DNA from: Oscillospiraceae bacterium
Lineage (GTDB): Bacteria > Bacillota > Clostridia > Oscillospirales > Acutalibacteraceae
Length of the DNA: 64,000 nucleotides
Assembly: GCA_015065615.1 (NCBI GenBank)
Contig: SVPY01000011.1
Location: forward strand, 1-64,000
Direction of reading: 5' to 3'
The notes beneath the pieces are model-generated. The model was not told where the DNA came from. It worked only from the letters and a program-made list of their open reading frames with translations, and searched no databases. Below, in pieces: positions 24,893 through 33,989 of the stretch. The first letter of the stretch is position 1. Each line of letters starts with the position of its first letter. Position numbers and translations under genes: made by a program.

Positions 24893-26624
24893 AACCAAGC
24901 TTACAGAGCTTTACACCGAAGCGGGCAGAAAGCTTTTAAAAGAAGAAAATATTATCCCGTGGGACGTTTACCCGCGCCCTCAGCTTAAAAGAGACTCTTT
25001 TCTCAATTTAAACGGTGTGTGGGAATTTGAAACAGGCAAAAAGGATAAAATCCCCGAATTTTTCTCACAGAATATTTTAATACCCTTCGTGCCCGAAAGC
25101 CTGCTTTCAGGTATTAATAAGGTATACGAAAACGGCACCTACCTCTTTTATAAAAAGGAGTTCACTTTACCCGAAGGTTTTTTAAAGGAAAGGCTGATAC
25201 TTAATTTCGGCGCCGTTGACCAGTACGCCACAGTATACGTAAACGGCAAAGAAGCAGGCTGTCACATAGGAGGATATGATGCTTTCAGTATTGATATTAC
25301 GGATTCAATTGACCAAAAGGGCATTAACACTCTTGTAGTTAAGGTTCTTGATAACCTTCTTGATCCCGCTCTCCCCTACGGTAAACAAAAATATGACCGC
25401 GGCGGTATGTGGTACACACCCTGCAGCGGTATATGGCAAACCGTCTGGCTTGAAAGCGTAAGCGATGAATATATACGCTCTCTTAAAATCGATACGGGTC
25501 TTGATTTTGCTGAGATTCAGATTTTCTCAGGCGACCTGCCCTTAAAAGGTAAAATTAAAGTAAGACTTTTAGGCAGCGAAAAAGAAGCTGAAATAATTGA
25601 CGGTAAAGTTAAAATAGAGATTCCCGAGCCTAAGCTTTGGTCTCCCGAAAAACCTTACCTTTATTATTTTGAAATTGAAACGGAAAAGGATAAAATTTCC
25701 TCCTACTTTGCCCTCCGCACACTTGAAATCAAGGAAGTAAAGGGAATAAAAAGGCTTTGTTTAAACGGTAAACCCTATTTCTTTAACGGCCTTCTTGACC
25801 AAGGATATTTTTCGGACGGACTTTTCACCCCCGCCGAACCAGAGGAATATGAAAGAGATATTCTGAAGATGAAATCCCTTGGCTTTAATATGCTTAGAAA
25901 ACACATTAAAGTTGAGCCCGAAATTTTCTACTACGATTGTGACCGCTTCGGTATGGTGGTTTTTCAGGATATGGTAAATAACGGAAAATATTCATTTATC
26001 CGCGATACTGCTCTGCCTACCATCGGTATGAAATATTTCCCCGATAAGATACTTCATACCGATAAAGAGGAACGCAAACAGTTTAGAAAAGCTATGAAAA
26101 AAGAAGTTGAACAGCTTTATAACCACCCGTCAATCTGCCTTTGGACTGTATTTAACGAGGGTTGGGGACAGTTTGACACTGAAAGTATGTATGGATATAT
26201 GAGAAGCCTTGACAGTACAAGATTTATTGACACTGCTTCAGGTTGGTTCAAAACAAAACACAGCGACGTAGAAAGTGAGCACGTTTACTTCAAAAAAGTA
26301 AATTTAAAGAAGCCGAAATCCCAAAAGCCTGTTTTTCTTTCAGAGTTTGGCGGTTACTCCTATAAGCCAGAAAACCACGTGGCAAATACTGAAGCTACCT
26401 ACGGCTACGGAAAATTTGAAAACAGAGAGGACTTCGTAAAAGCCTTCCGCAATTTATATTTAAACGAGGTTATACCCTTTATCGGCATCGGTCTTTGCGC
26501 CGCGGTTTATACACAGGTAAGCGACGTTGAAGATGAAACCAACGGCATTTTAACCTACGACAGAGAAGTAATGAAAATAAAACCCAAAGAATTTAAAGAT
26601 ATTGCCGAGAAAATTAATATTTAA
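24882..26624 (+). CDS. Glycoside hydrolase family 2 enzyme (beta-galactosidase/glucuronidase type)
   Basis: A 580-residue GH2 protein. The N-terminal sugar-binding jelly roll (about 35-205, with RGGMWYTPCSGIWQTVWLE) and immunoglobulin-like domain lead to a TIM barrel. The acid/base is E426 in FNEGWGQ and the nucleophile E488 in LSEFGG. It lacks the long C-terminal domains of LacZ. It has no signal peptide and so is cytoplasmic, acting on whatever the coupled MFS carrier brings in. The exact glycosidic specificity (beta-galactose, glucuronate, mannose) cannot be read from these motifs; the short LacZ-unlike layout is common in gut Clostridia. Confidence 0.9.
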   Translation: MNSKTKLTELYTEAGRKLLKEENIIPWDVYPRPQLKRDSFLNLNGVWEFETGKKDKIPEFFSQNILIPFVPESLLSGINKVYENGTYLFYKKEFTLPEGFLKERLILNFGAVDQYATVYVNGKEAGCHIGGYDAFSIDITDSIDQKGINTLVVKVLDNLLDPALPYGKQKYDRGGMWYTPCSGIWQTVWLESVSDEYIRSLKIDTGLDFAEIQIFSGDLPLKGKIKVRLLGSEKEAEIIDGKVKIEIPEPKLWSPEKPYLYYFEIETEKDKISSYFALRTLEIKEVKGIKRLCLNGKPYFFNGLLDQGYFSDGLFTPAEPEEYERDILKMKSLGFNMLRKHIKVEPEIFYYDCDRFGMVVFQDMVNNGKYSFIRDTALPTIGMKYFPDKILHTDKEERKQFRKAMKKEVEQLYNHPSICLWTVFNEGWGQFDTESMYGYMRSLDSTRFIDTASGWFKTKHSDVESEHVYFKKVNLKKPKSQKPVFLSEFGGYSYKPENHVANTEATYGYGKFENREDFVKAFRNLYLNEVIPFIGIGLCAAVYTQVSDVEDETNGILTYDREVMKIKPKEFKDIAEKINI

Positions 26625-26633
26625 GCAAAGAAT

Positions 26634-26668
26634 ACCCCTCAAGTTTAAAAGCTTGAGGGGTTAGTTTT
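26634..26668. terminator. Bidirectional terminator between the GH2 gene and a convergent gene
   Basis: ACCCCTCAAG (26634-26643) / CTTGAGGGGT (26652-26661), followed by TAGTTTT on the plus strand. It separates the convergent stops at 26624 and 26667. Confidence 0.8.
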
Positions 26669-27284
26669 ACCATTCTTTACTTCCGTGACCGTATCTTTTA
26701 TCAATGTATTTTGCGTATTCGGTAACGCTTACGTAGTTTTCGGGATTTTCCACTTTATTTTCAATAAACGCTTCTTCGGTAAAGGGGTAATCGGGATAAA
26801 GAATTACGTACTGCTCACATCTTTCGACACCTTTGTATTCACCGTAAGTATAAGTGCCGTTACATTCACCTATTATCAGATATTCTTCACCGGGAATTAA
26901 ATCTACAAGTAAAATAGAACGATACCAATTAGTACAGCGGTAATCCGTACTTGGGTCGCGTTTCCCTATAGAACCAATTTTCGAGATACTATAGTCAGGC
27001 TTTTCTCTGATTCTTACGTGCAATTCTTTATTATCAAGATCGTTTTCGCTGTATAACCATTCTTTTACAGTAAATCTACACTGATCGAAAGTATCAACAC
27101 CTACATACTCTGCTATTACCGCCATATTACTGTGCGTTACACAGTCTTCAATATTATTAAATGCATACTGATATTTCTGTTCATATTTTGATATATCGAT
27201 TACGCCCATATTATTAAAAAACGTAAAAATAAAAAGAGAAACTACCAGTGCTACTACTGTAAAAACGACTACTCGCTTTTTCAT
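26667..27284 (-). CDS. Hypothetical membrane-anchored extracytoplasmic protein
   Basis: A 205-residue protein with one N-terminal hydrophobic helix (about 6-24) and no lipobox, so probably anchored with its C-terminus outside. The exposed part has several cysteines (CVTHSN, DQCRF, YRCTNW, GECNG, VERCEQ) that could form disulfides, and aromatic strands such as EEYLIIGECNGTYTYGEY, which suggests a small beta-rich domain. I recognise no family. It is monocistronic with its own promoter and shares a bidirectional terminator with the GH2 gene. Confidence 0.7.
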   Translation of the reverse strand: MKKRVVVFTVVALVVSLFIFTFFNNMGVIDISKYEQKYQYAFNNIEDCVTHSNMAVIAEYVGVDTFDQCRFTVKEWLYSENDLDNKELHVRIREKPDYSISKIGSIGKRDPSTDYRCTNWYRSILLVDLIPGEEYLIIGECNGTYTYGEYKGVERCEQYVILYPDYPFTEEAFIENKVENPENYVSVTEYAKYIDKRYGHGSKEW

Positions 27285-27312
27285 TTGTTTTCCTCCTAAA
27301 ATAGTTTAATCG

Positions 27313-27369
27313 GGAACAATTGGTTCCTATTACAATATTAATGTAGCATGCGGTTCATTTGTTTGTCAA
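27313..27369 (-). promoter_or_regulatory. Promoter and GGAAC/GTTCC inverted repeat upstream of the hypothetical protein
   Basis: Minus strand TTGACA (complement of 27364-27369), 18-base spacer, TACATT (complement of 27340-27345). Just downstream lies the inverted repeat GGAAC-N5-GTTCC (27313-27327), a possible operator. Confidence 0.6.
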
Positions 27370-27402
27370 TGAAATTACCCGTATTTTTCTTTTGCAATTA
27401 AA

Positions 27403-27430
27403 ACAAAAAGGCTCCGAATTCGGAGCCTTA
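27403..27430 (-). terminator. Terminator of the sugar epimerase gene
   Basis: A perfect 22-bp palindrome (27408-27429, GGCTCCGAATTCGGAGCC core) followed by TTTTTGTTTT on the minus strand. Confidence 0.8.
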
Positions 27431-27442
27431 ATTATAATTAAA

Positions 27443-28282
27443 TTAATCGATATATTTCCTTAAGAAATCTGCAGCCTTGATGATATCCGCCTTGGGGTTT
27501 GCGCCAACTTCGCGCTCTATTGTAAGGTAGCCTTCAAAGCCTATACCGTTTAAAGCCTTTAAGTAATTTTCGAAAGGTACGTCGCCTTCACCTAAGGGAA
27601 GCTCGATAAATGCGGGGCTACTGAGCATCTCGCTCTCTTCAAGACCGTAAATAATTTCGGGACTTAAATCGTAAAGCTTTCTGCCGTCCTTAGCATGGGT
27701 GTGAACGATATAATCCTTAAGATTTTCAACTGCCTTCACGGGGTCGTCGCCTGTTACCATTACAAGGTTAGCGGGGTCAAGATTAACGGAAACACCCTTG
27801 GAACCTAAAGAATCAAGGAAGTTTTTAAGAGTTAAGGAAGTTTCGGGACCTGTTTCTACAGCAAACTTAGCTTCCATTTTGTCTGCGTACATAGCAAGCT
27901 CGTAGCAGGCTTCCTGCATAATCTTATATCTCTCGTGATTTTTATCGGAAGGAACAACGCCGATATGAGTTGTAACTATGTTTGTGCCAAGTTCTTTAGC
28001 TAAATCAATAATTCTCTTAGATTCCTCGACTAAAGCGGGGTTAAGCTCTTTATTGCCAAAGCCCTTGCCAAGATCACCGCAAAGTGCGCTTATCTCTAAA
28101 CCGTTAGCATTAAGTCTCTCTTTTAATTCCTGCTTTAAAGCCTTGCTCATTACACTTGCTTTAAATTCGCCGTCTGTAGTTCTTATCTGCAAGCCGTCTG
28201 CACCTATTTTCTTTGCTGTTTCAATAGCCTCTCTCCAGGGGAGAAGGAAGCTTTCCATCATAACACCAAGTTTGAAGTTCAT
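27443..28282 (-). CDS. Sugar phosphate isomerase/epimerase (TIM barrel)
   Basis: A 279-residue xylose-isomerase-like TIM barrel related in fold to the product at 7944-8825. Strand motifs include GADGLQIRTTDGEF near 28, ISALCGDLGKGFGN near 60, VTTHIGVVPSD near 100, KFAVETGPE near 140, VNLDPANLVM near 166, VHTHAKDG near 193 and FIELPLGEG near 226. The Glu and His ligands needed for a metal site are present. Many such proteins act on sugar or inositol derivatives. It is monocistronic with its own palindromic terminator. Substrate unknown. Confidence 0.85.
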   Translation of the reverse strand: MNFKLGVMMESFLLPWREAIETAKKIGADGLQIRTTDGEFKASVMSKALKQELKERLNANGLEISALCGDLGKGFGNKELNPALVEESKRIIDLAKELGTNIVTTHIGVVPSDKNHERYKIMQEACYELAMYADKMEAKFAVETGPETSLTLKNFLDSLGSKGVSVNLDPANLVMVTGDDPVKAVENLKDYIVHTHAKDGRKLYDLSPEIIYGLEESEMLSSPAFIELPLGEGDVPFENYLKALNGIGFEGYLTIEREVGANPKADIIKAADFLRKYID

Positions 28283-28370
28283 ATTATTAGTCCTTTCAAG
28301 TTAATTTTTTCGTCTGTTTTTATTATAAATAAATTATATATAATGGCGCGGTGATTAGTCAATCCTTTAA

Positions 28371-28895
28371 TTATACTCTGTAAATATATTTTGCTTTTCT
28401 TTCTCTGGGGACGGGCAGTTCGCCGTCGCGGTAGCCTAAAATACAGTGGCCAACGCCTATGTATTCGCCTTCAATTCCCCATTTTTTAAGGAGGGCTTTG
28501 CCTTCCTCGCTTTCAAATTCCTCTTTTGCTCTATGGATCCAGCAGGAATCCACACCTAAAGCGAAAGCTGCATTCATAAGTGTGCCCATAACTAAACTGC
28601 CGTCATAAATTCCGTTTGCGTACTCTTTGCCGTAAAGTACGATAACAACTGTAGGCGCACCATAGAAGGGATCAGCATCGGGATTGCCCATTACAGATGC
28701 ATTCATTTTACGAAGAGTCTCGATTTCATCTTTATCCTGTACTGCCACAATTATGGGAGACTGTAAATTTCTTGCAGTGGGAGTATAGGTAGCTGTTTCC
28801 AGAATAATATTCAAGGTCTCTTCGTCTACCTGCTTGTTCAAAAATTTTCTTACGCTTCTTCTTTCCTTTAAAGATTTGATAACGGCATTTTCCAT
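28371..28895 (-). CDS. Nitroreductase family protein
   Basis: A 174-residue nitroreductase-fold protein. FMN contacts are recognisable in KERRSVRKFLNKQVD (about 10-24), PTARNLQSP (about 37-45) and FALGVDSCWIHRAKEEFES near 110-128. It is about a quarter identical by eye to the product at 4732-5262 and so is a separate member. Dimeric NAD(P)H oxidoreductases of this class reduce nitro compounds or quinones. It is a single gene between the epimerase gene and the GH127-like gene. Confidence 0.88.
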   Translation of the reverse strand: MENAVIKSLKERRSVRKFLNKQVDEETLNIILETATYTPTARNLQSPIIVAVQDKDEIETLRKMNASVMGNPDADPFYGAPTVVIVLYGKEYANGIYDGSLVMGTLMNAAFALGVDSCWIHRAKEEFESEEGKALLKKWGIEGEYIGVGHCILGYRDGELPVPRERKAKYIYRV

Positions 28896-28969
28896 AATTT
28901 ATCCTCCTTTTCTTTTGTTACTTTTATTTTACATTAAATCTCTTAAAAATCCAATAGTCTTTTAAAATA

Positions 28970-28999
28970 AATTTGGCCCTTACTTATGTAAGAGCCATT
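28970..28999 (-). terminator. Terminator of the GH127-like gene
   Basis: On the minus strand AATGGCTCTTA pairs with TAAGGGCCAAATT around 28972-28998 with a short loop, followed by an AT-rich tail. Four bases past the stop at 29003. Confidence 0.6.
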
Positions 29000-29002
29000 T
29001 AA

Positions 29003-30730
29003 TTATTCTATTTCGAAATATGTTTTGTATTTGGATCCATCAAAACCAAGGTGGCAGAAATCTTTCAAAATTATGCCGTTTTTAAGCTTTACTTCCATCT
29101 CGCCTATATTATTGCTTATAACTTCCGCTTCATTTAACTCGAGCTTGCTGATTTTCGGTAATTCTTCAAAATCTATATTATGATTATCACCAAGGCCTAA
29201 ACCTAAAAGCACGGGACCGCGGAAAACACTGCACTTACCTTCATAAGCGCCACCGCCTGCCTCAAAGCTATACGCGAAATCGAAATTAATTTTTATTTCT
29301 GCAGCTTTATCAAGATTTATACTGTAATAAGTTCCTGCCGCGGGCTTTATAACTCTATCCTCGATTATAATCTCTGTATTCTGCGAATAGGAAGGAATTC
29401 TTAAGGCAAGATTAATCCCTTTTTCTTCAGGTTCTACTTTTAAAACTACCTGATTATTTACAGGGTAACCGCCTTTGATCTTTACTTTTGTACCATCGTT
29501 AAGCACTGTTTCACAGTCTTCATAAAAATTAACGTAGAGTGTATCCTTGTTTTCTGCAAACATCCAGGTTTCTACGTTTGCTACACCTCTTGGCGCATTT
29601 ACAGAACAGCAGTTTAACTCAGGTGAACCTGGTCTGCACTGAAAATTAATACTGTGTGCGCTGGCGCATTTTTCACCTTCCATAGGAGTATTGTAGGTTG
29701 CCCATCTTCCCGAAGGAGAATTATAACCTAATATCGCATTATAATGAGAGCGCTCCAGAAAATCTATTATTCTTATATCACCTGTCACATTGTAAAGCTC
29801 AATAGCCAAGGCATTATAAGCTATAACGCAGCAGGTTTCTATATTTCCGTTTTCAAAAGGATTACCAATGGCGTGCTCTTCCGTTGAAAAAGCACCCGTA
29901 TTGTGCACGTCTGTTTTTAATATACTGTAAAATATTTTATTGGCTGCATCTAAGTATCTGGTTTCGTTTGTATTCTTATACATTTCCAATATACCCATGA
30001 TGGTATGCAAGCCCTCCCACCTTGGTTCACGGCTCTGGTAGAATTCATAACCCAGCAAAGCAGAATTTATGTAGTCGCCTGCACGGTCACTAGATAAATC
30101 CGTTTCTATCTCTTTTGCAAATTTCATATATCTGCTATCGCCGGTTCTTCTGAAAAGAATACCAAAAATATGGTAAAGGGAAAGATTTGTGCCGCTGCTG
30201 CCCATATCAATAACTCTGGCACTGCCCTTATAGAAGGTATTCATAAGAAATTCTGCCATATTTTTGATGGCATTCATATATTCATCATTCAAAGTAATAT
30301 CGTACCACAAAAGAAGGCCGTACATTATGTGGTAGTGCGCCCATGCATCCCAATTGCGGTGCTCACCTAAATCTACGTCTACATTTCCTACACATACGCC
30401 TGCCATACGGTGTTCTTTATCAAAACATCCAAGATAACCGTCACTATCCTGATATTTTAATAATTTACCGATAAAATCCACCGCATAATCGTAAAGCTCT
30501 TTACTTAAAGTAAGCTTATACATATACGCCATACCTGTAATGTATTTTCCTGCAAATTCACCTGACCAGGGCAGCATATGGCGATATGGCTTTACGTCTC
30601 TATCGCGAAACATATAAAGCATTGAAGGATTAGACTCATTAAGCCCGATTAAAAAGTTGTTAATTATCTTATTTGAAAGTTTACCTGTATAGCCGTAGAG
30701 TTTTCTTAATTTATATAGAGGTGTATTCAT
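29003..30730 (-). CDS. Glycoside hydrolase family 127-like protein (beta-L-arabinofuranosidase type)
   Basis: A 575-residue alpha/alpha-toroid glycosidase. The metal and catalytic residues of GH127 (Glu-Cys and a Cys-Cys pair) can be traced: E284/E285 in STEEHA, E298 and C300 in IETCC, and C374-C375 in LNCCSVNAPRG, with spacing close to that recalled for the Bifidobacterium enzyme HypBA1. A beta-sandwich follows from about 420. Such enzymes cleave beta-L-arabinofuranosides from plant glycoproteins or pectin side chains with a zinc-bound cysteine nucleophile. There is no signal peptide. It is divergent from an AraC-type regulator gene 118 bases away, its probable regulator. Confidence 0.85.
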   Translation of the reverse strand: MNTPLYKLRKLYGYTGKLSNKIINNFLIGLNESNPSMLYMFRDRDVKPYRHMLPWSGEFAGKYITGMAYMYKLTLSKELYDYAVDFIGKLLKYQDSDGYLGCFDKEHRMAGVCVGNVDVDLGEHRNWDAWAHYHIMYGLLLWYDITLNDEYMNAIKNMAEFLMNTFYKGSARVIDMGSSGTNLSLYHIFGILFRRTGDSRYMKFAKEIETDLSSDRAGDYINSALLGYEFYQSREPRWEGLHTIMGILEMYKNTNETRYLDAANKIFYSILKTDVHNTGAFSTEEHAIGNPFENGNIETCCVIAYNALAIELYNVTGDIRIIDFLERSHYNAILGYNSPSGRWATYNTPMEGEKCASAHSINFQCRPGSPELNCCSVNAPRGVANVETWMFAENKDTLYVNFYEDCETVLNDGTKVKIKGGYPVNNQVVLKVEPEEKGINLALRIPSYSQNTEIIIEDRVIKPAAGTYYSINLDKAAEIKINFDFAYSFEAGGGAYEGKCSVFRGPVLLGLGLGDNHNIDFEELPKISKLELNEAEVISNNIGEMEVKLKNGIILKDFCHLGFDGSKYKTYFEIE

Positions 30731-30779
30731 CTTTTATTCCCCTTTACTTTTATTTTCAATTTTAGTATAAATCCCATTC

Positions 30780-30808
30780 TTGCCTTAAGCAAGTCTTTAT
30801 TATATAAT
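30780..30808 (+). promoter_or_regulatory. Promoter of the AraC regulator gene at 30849
   Basis: TTGCCT (30780-30785), 17-base spacer, TATAAT (30803-30808), in the 118-base divergent gap with the GH127-like gene. Confidence 0.7.
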
Positions 30809-30848
30809 GATACTGTCATAATTTTATTAATACTGTCAGGTAACTATA

Positions 30849-31769
30849 ATGAATTCTCAGGATATATACAGATTCAGCCAAATTTCTAAAGAAAACCGTG
30901 ATCTTATTAATACTTTCTGCTCCTATGCCAAGGAAACTTACTTAATAGCAGAAAACCCCATAAATAATGATCTTGCCGCTAACATCCCCGCTTTTGTTCC
31001 ACTTATTTACAGTGGAAATTTCACTGATAGCTTCAGCATGATGCCGGGAACAGATTCATTCAAAATCATTTTTGCAGATAGCGGTAGTTTAACACTTAGT
31101 GTAAATCAAAAATCTTATATTCTTAATACTGACTCTATTATCTTTATCAGCGATAAACTTAAAGTAACCATAAGCCCCGATAAAGAAAACGGAGCCGATG
31201 TCACCATTATTTGCCTTATCGGCACTCTTCCTCAATGCTATTTCAATATTCTCTCAAGCCACGGCAATCCTCTGTTGATCAATAATGCAGGCTCTTTATA
31301 CGAGTTTGTCGACAAGCTTAAAATTTACATTGAAAATAAAAAGAGCAAGGATATTCTCCTTGCATCCAATGCCGTTTCGAATTTTTTTACGGAATTTTAC
31401 TTCAGAGTTCAAGAAAATATTGATATAAATGATACTCACGAAAAAGTTCCTGAGTGGTTTAATTCAGTACTCAATGAAATACAAAAGCGCCCTGAAATTC
31501 CTGCAGATGCAAAAATAATATCCGAAAAATACGGTATAAGCGAATCAAGTGTATACCGTACTTTTTTAAAATTTACAAAACTTTCTCCTGTAGCATACCT
31601 TAATAAACACAGAATACAGAAAGCCATATTACTGCTTACTTCCACAAACCTTCAAATTAAATATATCGCCTCGTCATTAGGTTTTAATTCAGCAAGTAAC
31701 TTTTCGCAAAAATTCAAAGAATCAACAGGTAAAACACCGCGCAGTTACCGAAATAAAAATATTTCTTAA
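30849..31769 (+). CDS. AraC-family transcriptional regulator
   Basis: A 306-residue regulator. An N-terminal cupin-like sensing domain (about 50-140) precedes a C-terminal AraC DNA-binding domain (about 205-303) with both helix-turn-helix units: IPADAKIISEKYGISESSVYR and LQIKYIASSLGFNSASNFS, ending in the typical FKESTGKTPRSYR. It likely senses an arabinose- or plant-sugar-derived ligand and acts on the divergent GH127-like gene, and perhaps on the downstream bile-salt-hydrolase-like gene 68 bases away. Ligand unknown. Confidence 0.9.
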   Translation: MNSQDIYRFSQISKENRDLINTFCSYAKETYLIAENPINNDLAANIPAFVPLIYSGNFTDSFSMMPGTDSFKIIFADSGSLTLSVNQKSYILNTDSIIFISDKLKVTISPDKENGADVTIICLIGTLPQCYFNILSSHGNPLLINNAGSLYEFVDKLKIYIENKKSKDILLASNAVSNFFTEFYFRVQENIDINDTHEKVPEWFNSVLNEIQKRPEIPADAKIISEKYGISESSVYRTFLKFTKLSPVAYLNKHRIQKAILLLTSTNLQIKYIASSLGFNSASNFSQKFKESTGKTPRSYRNKNIS

Positions 31770-31837
31770 TTTATTAATATCAGGTACATTTTCTGCAATA
31801 ATAATATAAGTAAAGTAAAAACAAAAAAGGTGAAAAT

Positions 31838-32812
31838 ATGTGTACTGCTGTTACTTATAAGACAAAAGATTTTTATTTTGGCAGAACTCTTGATCTTGAG
31901 TATTCCTATAATGAGGAAGTTGTAATTACACCAAGAGGTTTTAATTTTAAATACAGGCATATTGAATCTGCTAAAAGCCGTTACGCTGTTATAGGCATGG
32001 CTAACGTGGAAGAAAACTACCCTCTATATTACGATGCCATGAACGAAAGAGGCCTTGGTATGGCAGGGCTCAGTTTTCCTGAAAGCTGCAGATACAAAGA
32101 ATATGATGAAAATAAGAAAAATGTCTCTCCTTTTGAATTTATACCGTATATTTTAACCCAGTGTGCGGATATAGGCGAAGCTATGAATCTTTTGAATACC
32201 ATCAATCTGGTTAATACTGATTTCAGCGAAAAATTCCCACTATCCCCTCTTCACTGGATTATTACAGACAGAGAAAAAAGCATAACTGTAGAATGCACCA
32301 AAGAGGGGCTTAAAATATACGAAAACGAAATTGGCGTACTTACCAATGAACCCGAATTTACTTTCCATAAAACCAATCTTCGAAATTATATGACCATCTC
32401 CAAAGAACCTGCGGAGAATAATTTCACCGATAAGATAAAAATTAAAGCTTACAGCAAAGGTATGGGTGCCTTAGGTTTGCCGGGTGATTTAAGCTCTGCC
32501 TCGAGATTTATAAGAGCTGCTTTTACTAAGTTAAACTCAGTTTCAGGTGAAGAAGAAAATGAAAGTGTAAGCCAGTTCTTTCATATTTTAGGAAACGTTT
32601 CTCATCCGAGAGGTTTAGTCTACTTAGGGGATAACAAATACGAAATTACTGTTTATACCGGTTGCATGAATTTAAGCCGCGGTGTTTATTATTACACCAC
32701 CTATGAAAATAGCGCAATCAATGCGGTAGATATGAAAAATGAAAATCTTGAAAACAGCGAACTAATAAGATTCCCCCTTATAAATAAACTCAATATATTT
32801 AAGCATAATTAA
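31838..32812 (+). CDS. Choloylglycine hydrolase family protein (bile salt hydrolase / penicillin V acylase type)
   Basis: A 324-residue N-terminal-nucleophile hydrolase. C2 becomes the N-terminal nucleophile after Met removal. R16 and D19 (GRTLDLEYSY), N170 (GVLTNEPEF) and R223 (ASRFIRAAF) match active-site residues of clostridial bile salt hydrolase. The position equivalent to Asn82, part of the oxyanion hole, is Ser79 here (AGLSFP), which is unusual: bile salt hydrolases keep Asn and penicillin V acylases have Tyr. Overall layout and length match the family well. Substrates could be conjugated bile acids, penicillin V or N-acyl-homoserine lactones or another amide. There is no signal peptide. 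Confidence 0.88.
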   Translation: MCTAVTYKTKDFYFGRTLDLEYSYNEEVVITPRGFNFKYRHIESAKSRYAVIGMANVEENYPLYYDAMNERGLGMAGLSFPESCRYKEYDENKKNVSPFEFIPYILTQCADIGEAMNLLNTINLVNTDFSEKFPLSPLHWIITDREKSITVECTKEGLKIYENEIGVLTNEPEFTFHKTNLRNYMTISKEPAENNFTDKIKIKAYSKGMGALGLPGDLSSASRFIRAAFTKLNSVSGEEENESVSQFFHILGNVSHPRGLVYLGDNKYEITVYTGCMNLSRGVYYYTTYENSAINAVDMKNENLENSELIRFPLINKLNIFKHN

Positions 32813-32813
32813 A

Positions 32814-32851
32814 AAAACTGCCTCTCATTAATTTGAGAGGCAGCCTTTTTA
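32814..32851. terminator. Bidirectional terminator between the BSH-like gene and a convergent URO-D gene
   Basis: CTGCCTCTCA (32818-32827) / TGAGAGGCAG (32834-32843), followed on the plus strand by CCTTTTT and preceded by AAAAAA, which serves the minus strand. Confidence 0.8.
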
Positions 32852-33808
32852 TCAGCCTTTGTAATGTCTGTACTTTTCTACAGCCGCTAAGATAGCATCC
32901 ATATTTTCAAGGGGAATTTCGTGATTAAGTTCAACGTTCAAACTTAAGCCACCTTCAGGTAAATAAAGAGCCTCTACACATTCTTTAACGTGATTTTCAA
33001 GCTCCTCGGGTGTAGCAAAGGGGAACATCTGGCGGTCGAGGTCGAGATTAATCGGAATCTTGCCTTTACATACACGAACTAAATTATCAAGTCCGTTGGC
33101 TCTTATCTGGGGATTGATCATATCAACGCCGCATTCCTTTAAATCGGGCATAATCTCCCAGATGCATCCGTCCGTGTGCATATAGATAAGTGTATCGGGT
33201 TTAGCTTCTTTAAGCATTCCGTAAAGCTTCTTGAAGCAGGGCTTCATATATTTTCTCCATCTTTCAGCACCTAAAGCAAGACCCTTCTGCATACCAAGGT
33301 CATCGCCGAAAGTGGCCATAGAACCGAGCCTTGGTATAATCGCATTCATCTGAATTTCGTTATACTTCAATACCTTGCTGATAAGTGTTTCGATAGCTTC
33401 ATCCTCTTCTGCAAACATCATCATCGCAAGCTCAAAGCCGCATAAATCGAGAAGGCGTAAATACATAAATCCATGAGGGAAATGACCGTCATTTCTTTCA
33501 GGAATCTGTAAAGTGAAAACGTCCTCTTCACTTTTTATAGGATGACCTGTTACTATAGCGTCCATACCATCGTAAACGTTCTCCCATACACAACCCCATT
33601 CATCTGTATGTAAACCCTTATGATACTGAGGGCTATACTCAAAATTGTTAGGATTATACTGATAACCGCTAAAGAACTGAGGGTACTTATCTACTATTTT
33701 CTGAAGCTCCTCGCCATGCTTAAGCCATGCAGCGGGCAAAATGCTTACGCTAACGGGTATAGTTTCGGGGTACTCGTATCTTATTGCTTTTTCAAGTAAA
33801 CTTGCCAT
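32852..33808 (-). CDS. URO-D superfamily protein (variant HxDG site)
   Basis: A 318-residue TIM-barrel protein of the uroporphyrinogen decarboxylase/MtaA superfamily. The loop that holds zinc in MtaA-type methyltransferases (HxCG) is H211-T-D213-G here, and the C-terminal ligand site reads LNVELNHEIPLENM without cysteine. It also lacks the heme-pathway arginine pattern at the N-terminus of true HemE. Thus methyl transfer is possible but a different metal site is implied. It is divergent from an AraC regulator gene (start 33990), in a region of sugar enzymes. Confidence 0.78.
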   Translation of the reverse strand: MASLLEKAIRYEYPETIPVSVSILPAAWLKHGEELQKIVDKYPQFFSGYQYNPNNFEYSPQYHKGLHTDEWGCVWENVYDGMDAIVTGHPIKSEEDVFTLQIPERNDGHFPHGFMYLRLLDLCGFELAMMMFAEEDEAIETLISKVLKYNEIQMNAIIPRLGSMATFGDDLGMQKGLALGAERWRKYMKPCFKKLYGMLKEAKPDTLIYMHTDGCIWEIMPDLKECGVDMINPQIRANGLDNLVRVCKGKIPINLDLDRQMFPFATPEELENHVKECVEALYLPEGGLSLNVELNHEIPLENMDAILAAVEKYRHYKG

Positions 33809-33919
33809 AATTAATTTCCTTTCTAAATTTTCTTCACAAAATCAGGTAAATTTCCGATAATGAAACATTTCTGTTGACATTACCAAAAAAACACCTTAAA
33901 ATAACTTAAATTAATTATA

Positions 33920-33947
33920 TTGCAATCTTCAAAAAATATCATATAAT
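33920..33947 (+). promoter_or_regulatory. Promoter of the AraC/GH43-like operon
   Basis: TTGCAA (33920-33925), 16-base spacer, TATAAT (33942-33947), in the divergent gap with the URO-D-like gene. Confidence 0.7.
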
Positions 33948-33989
33948 ATTATATGTAATACGATTTTGAAGATTTGTGGTGTGGTTATT

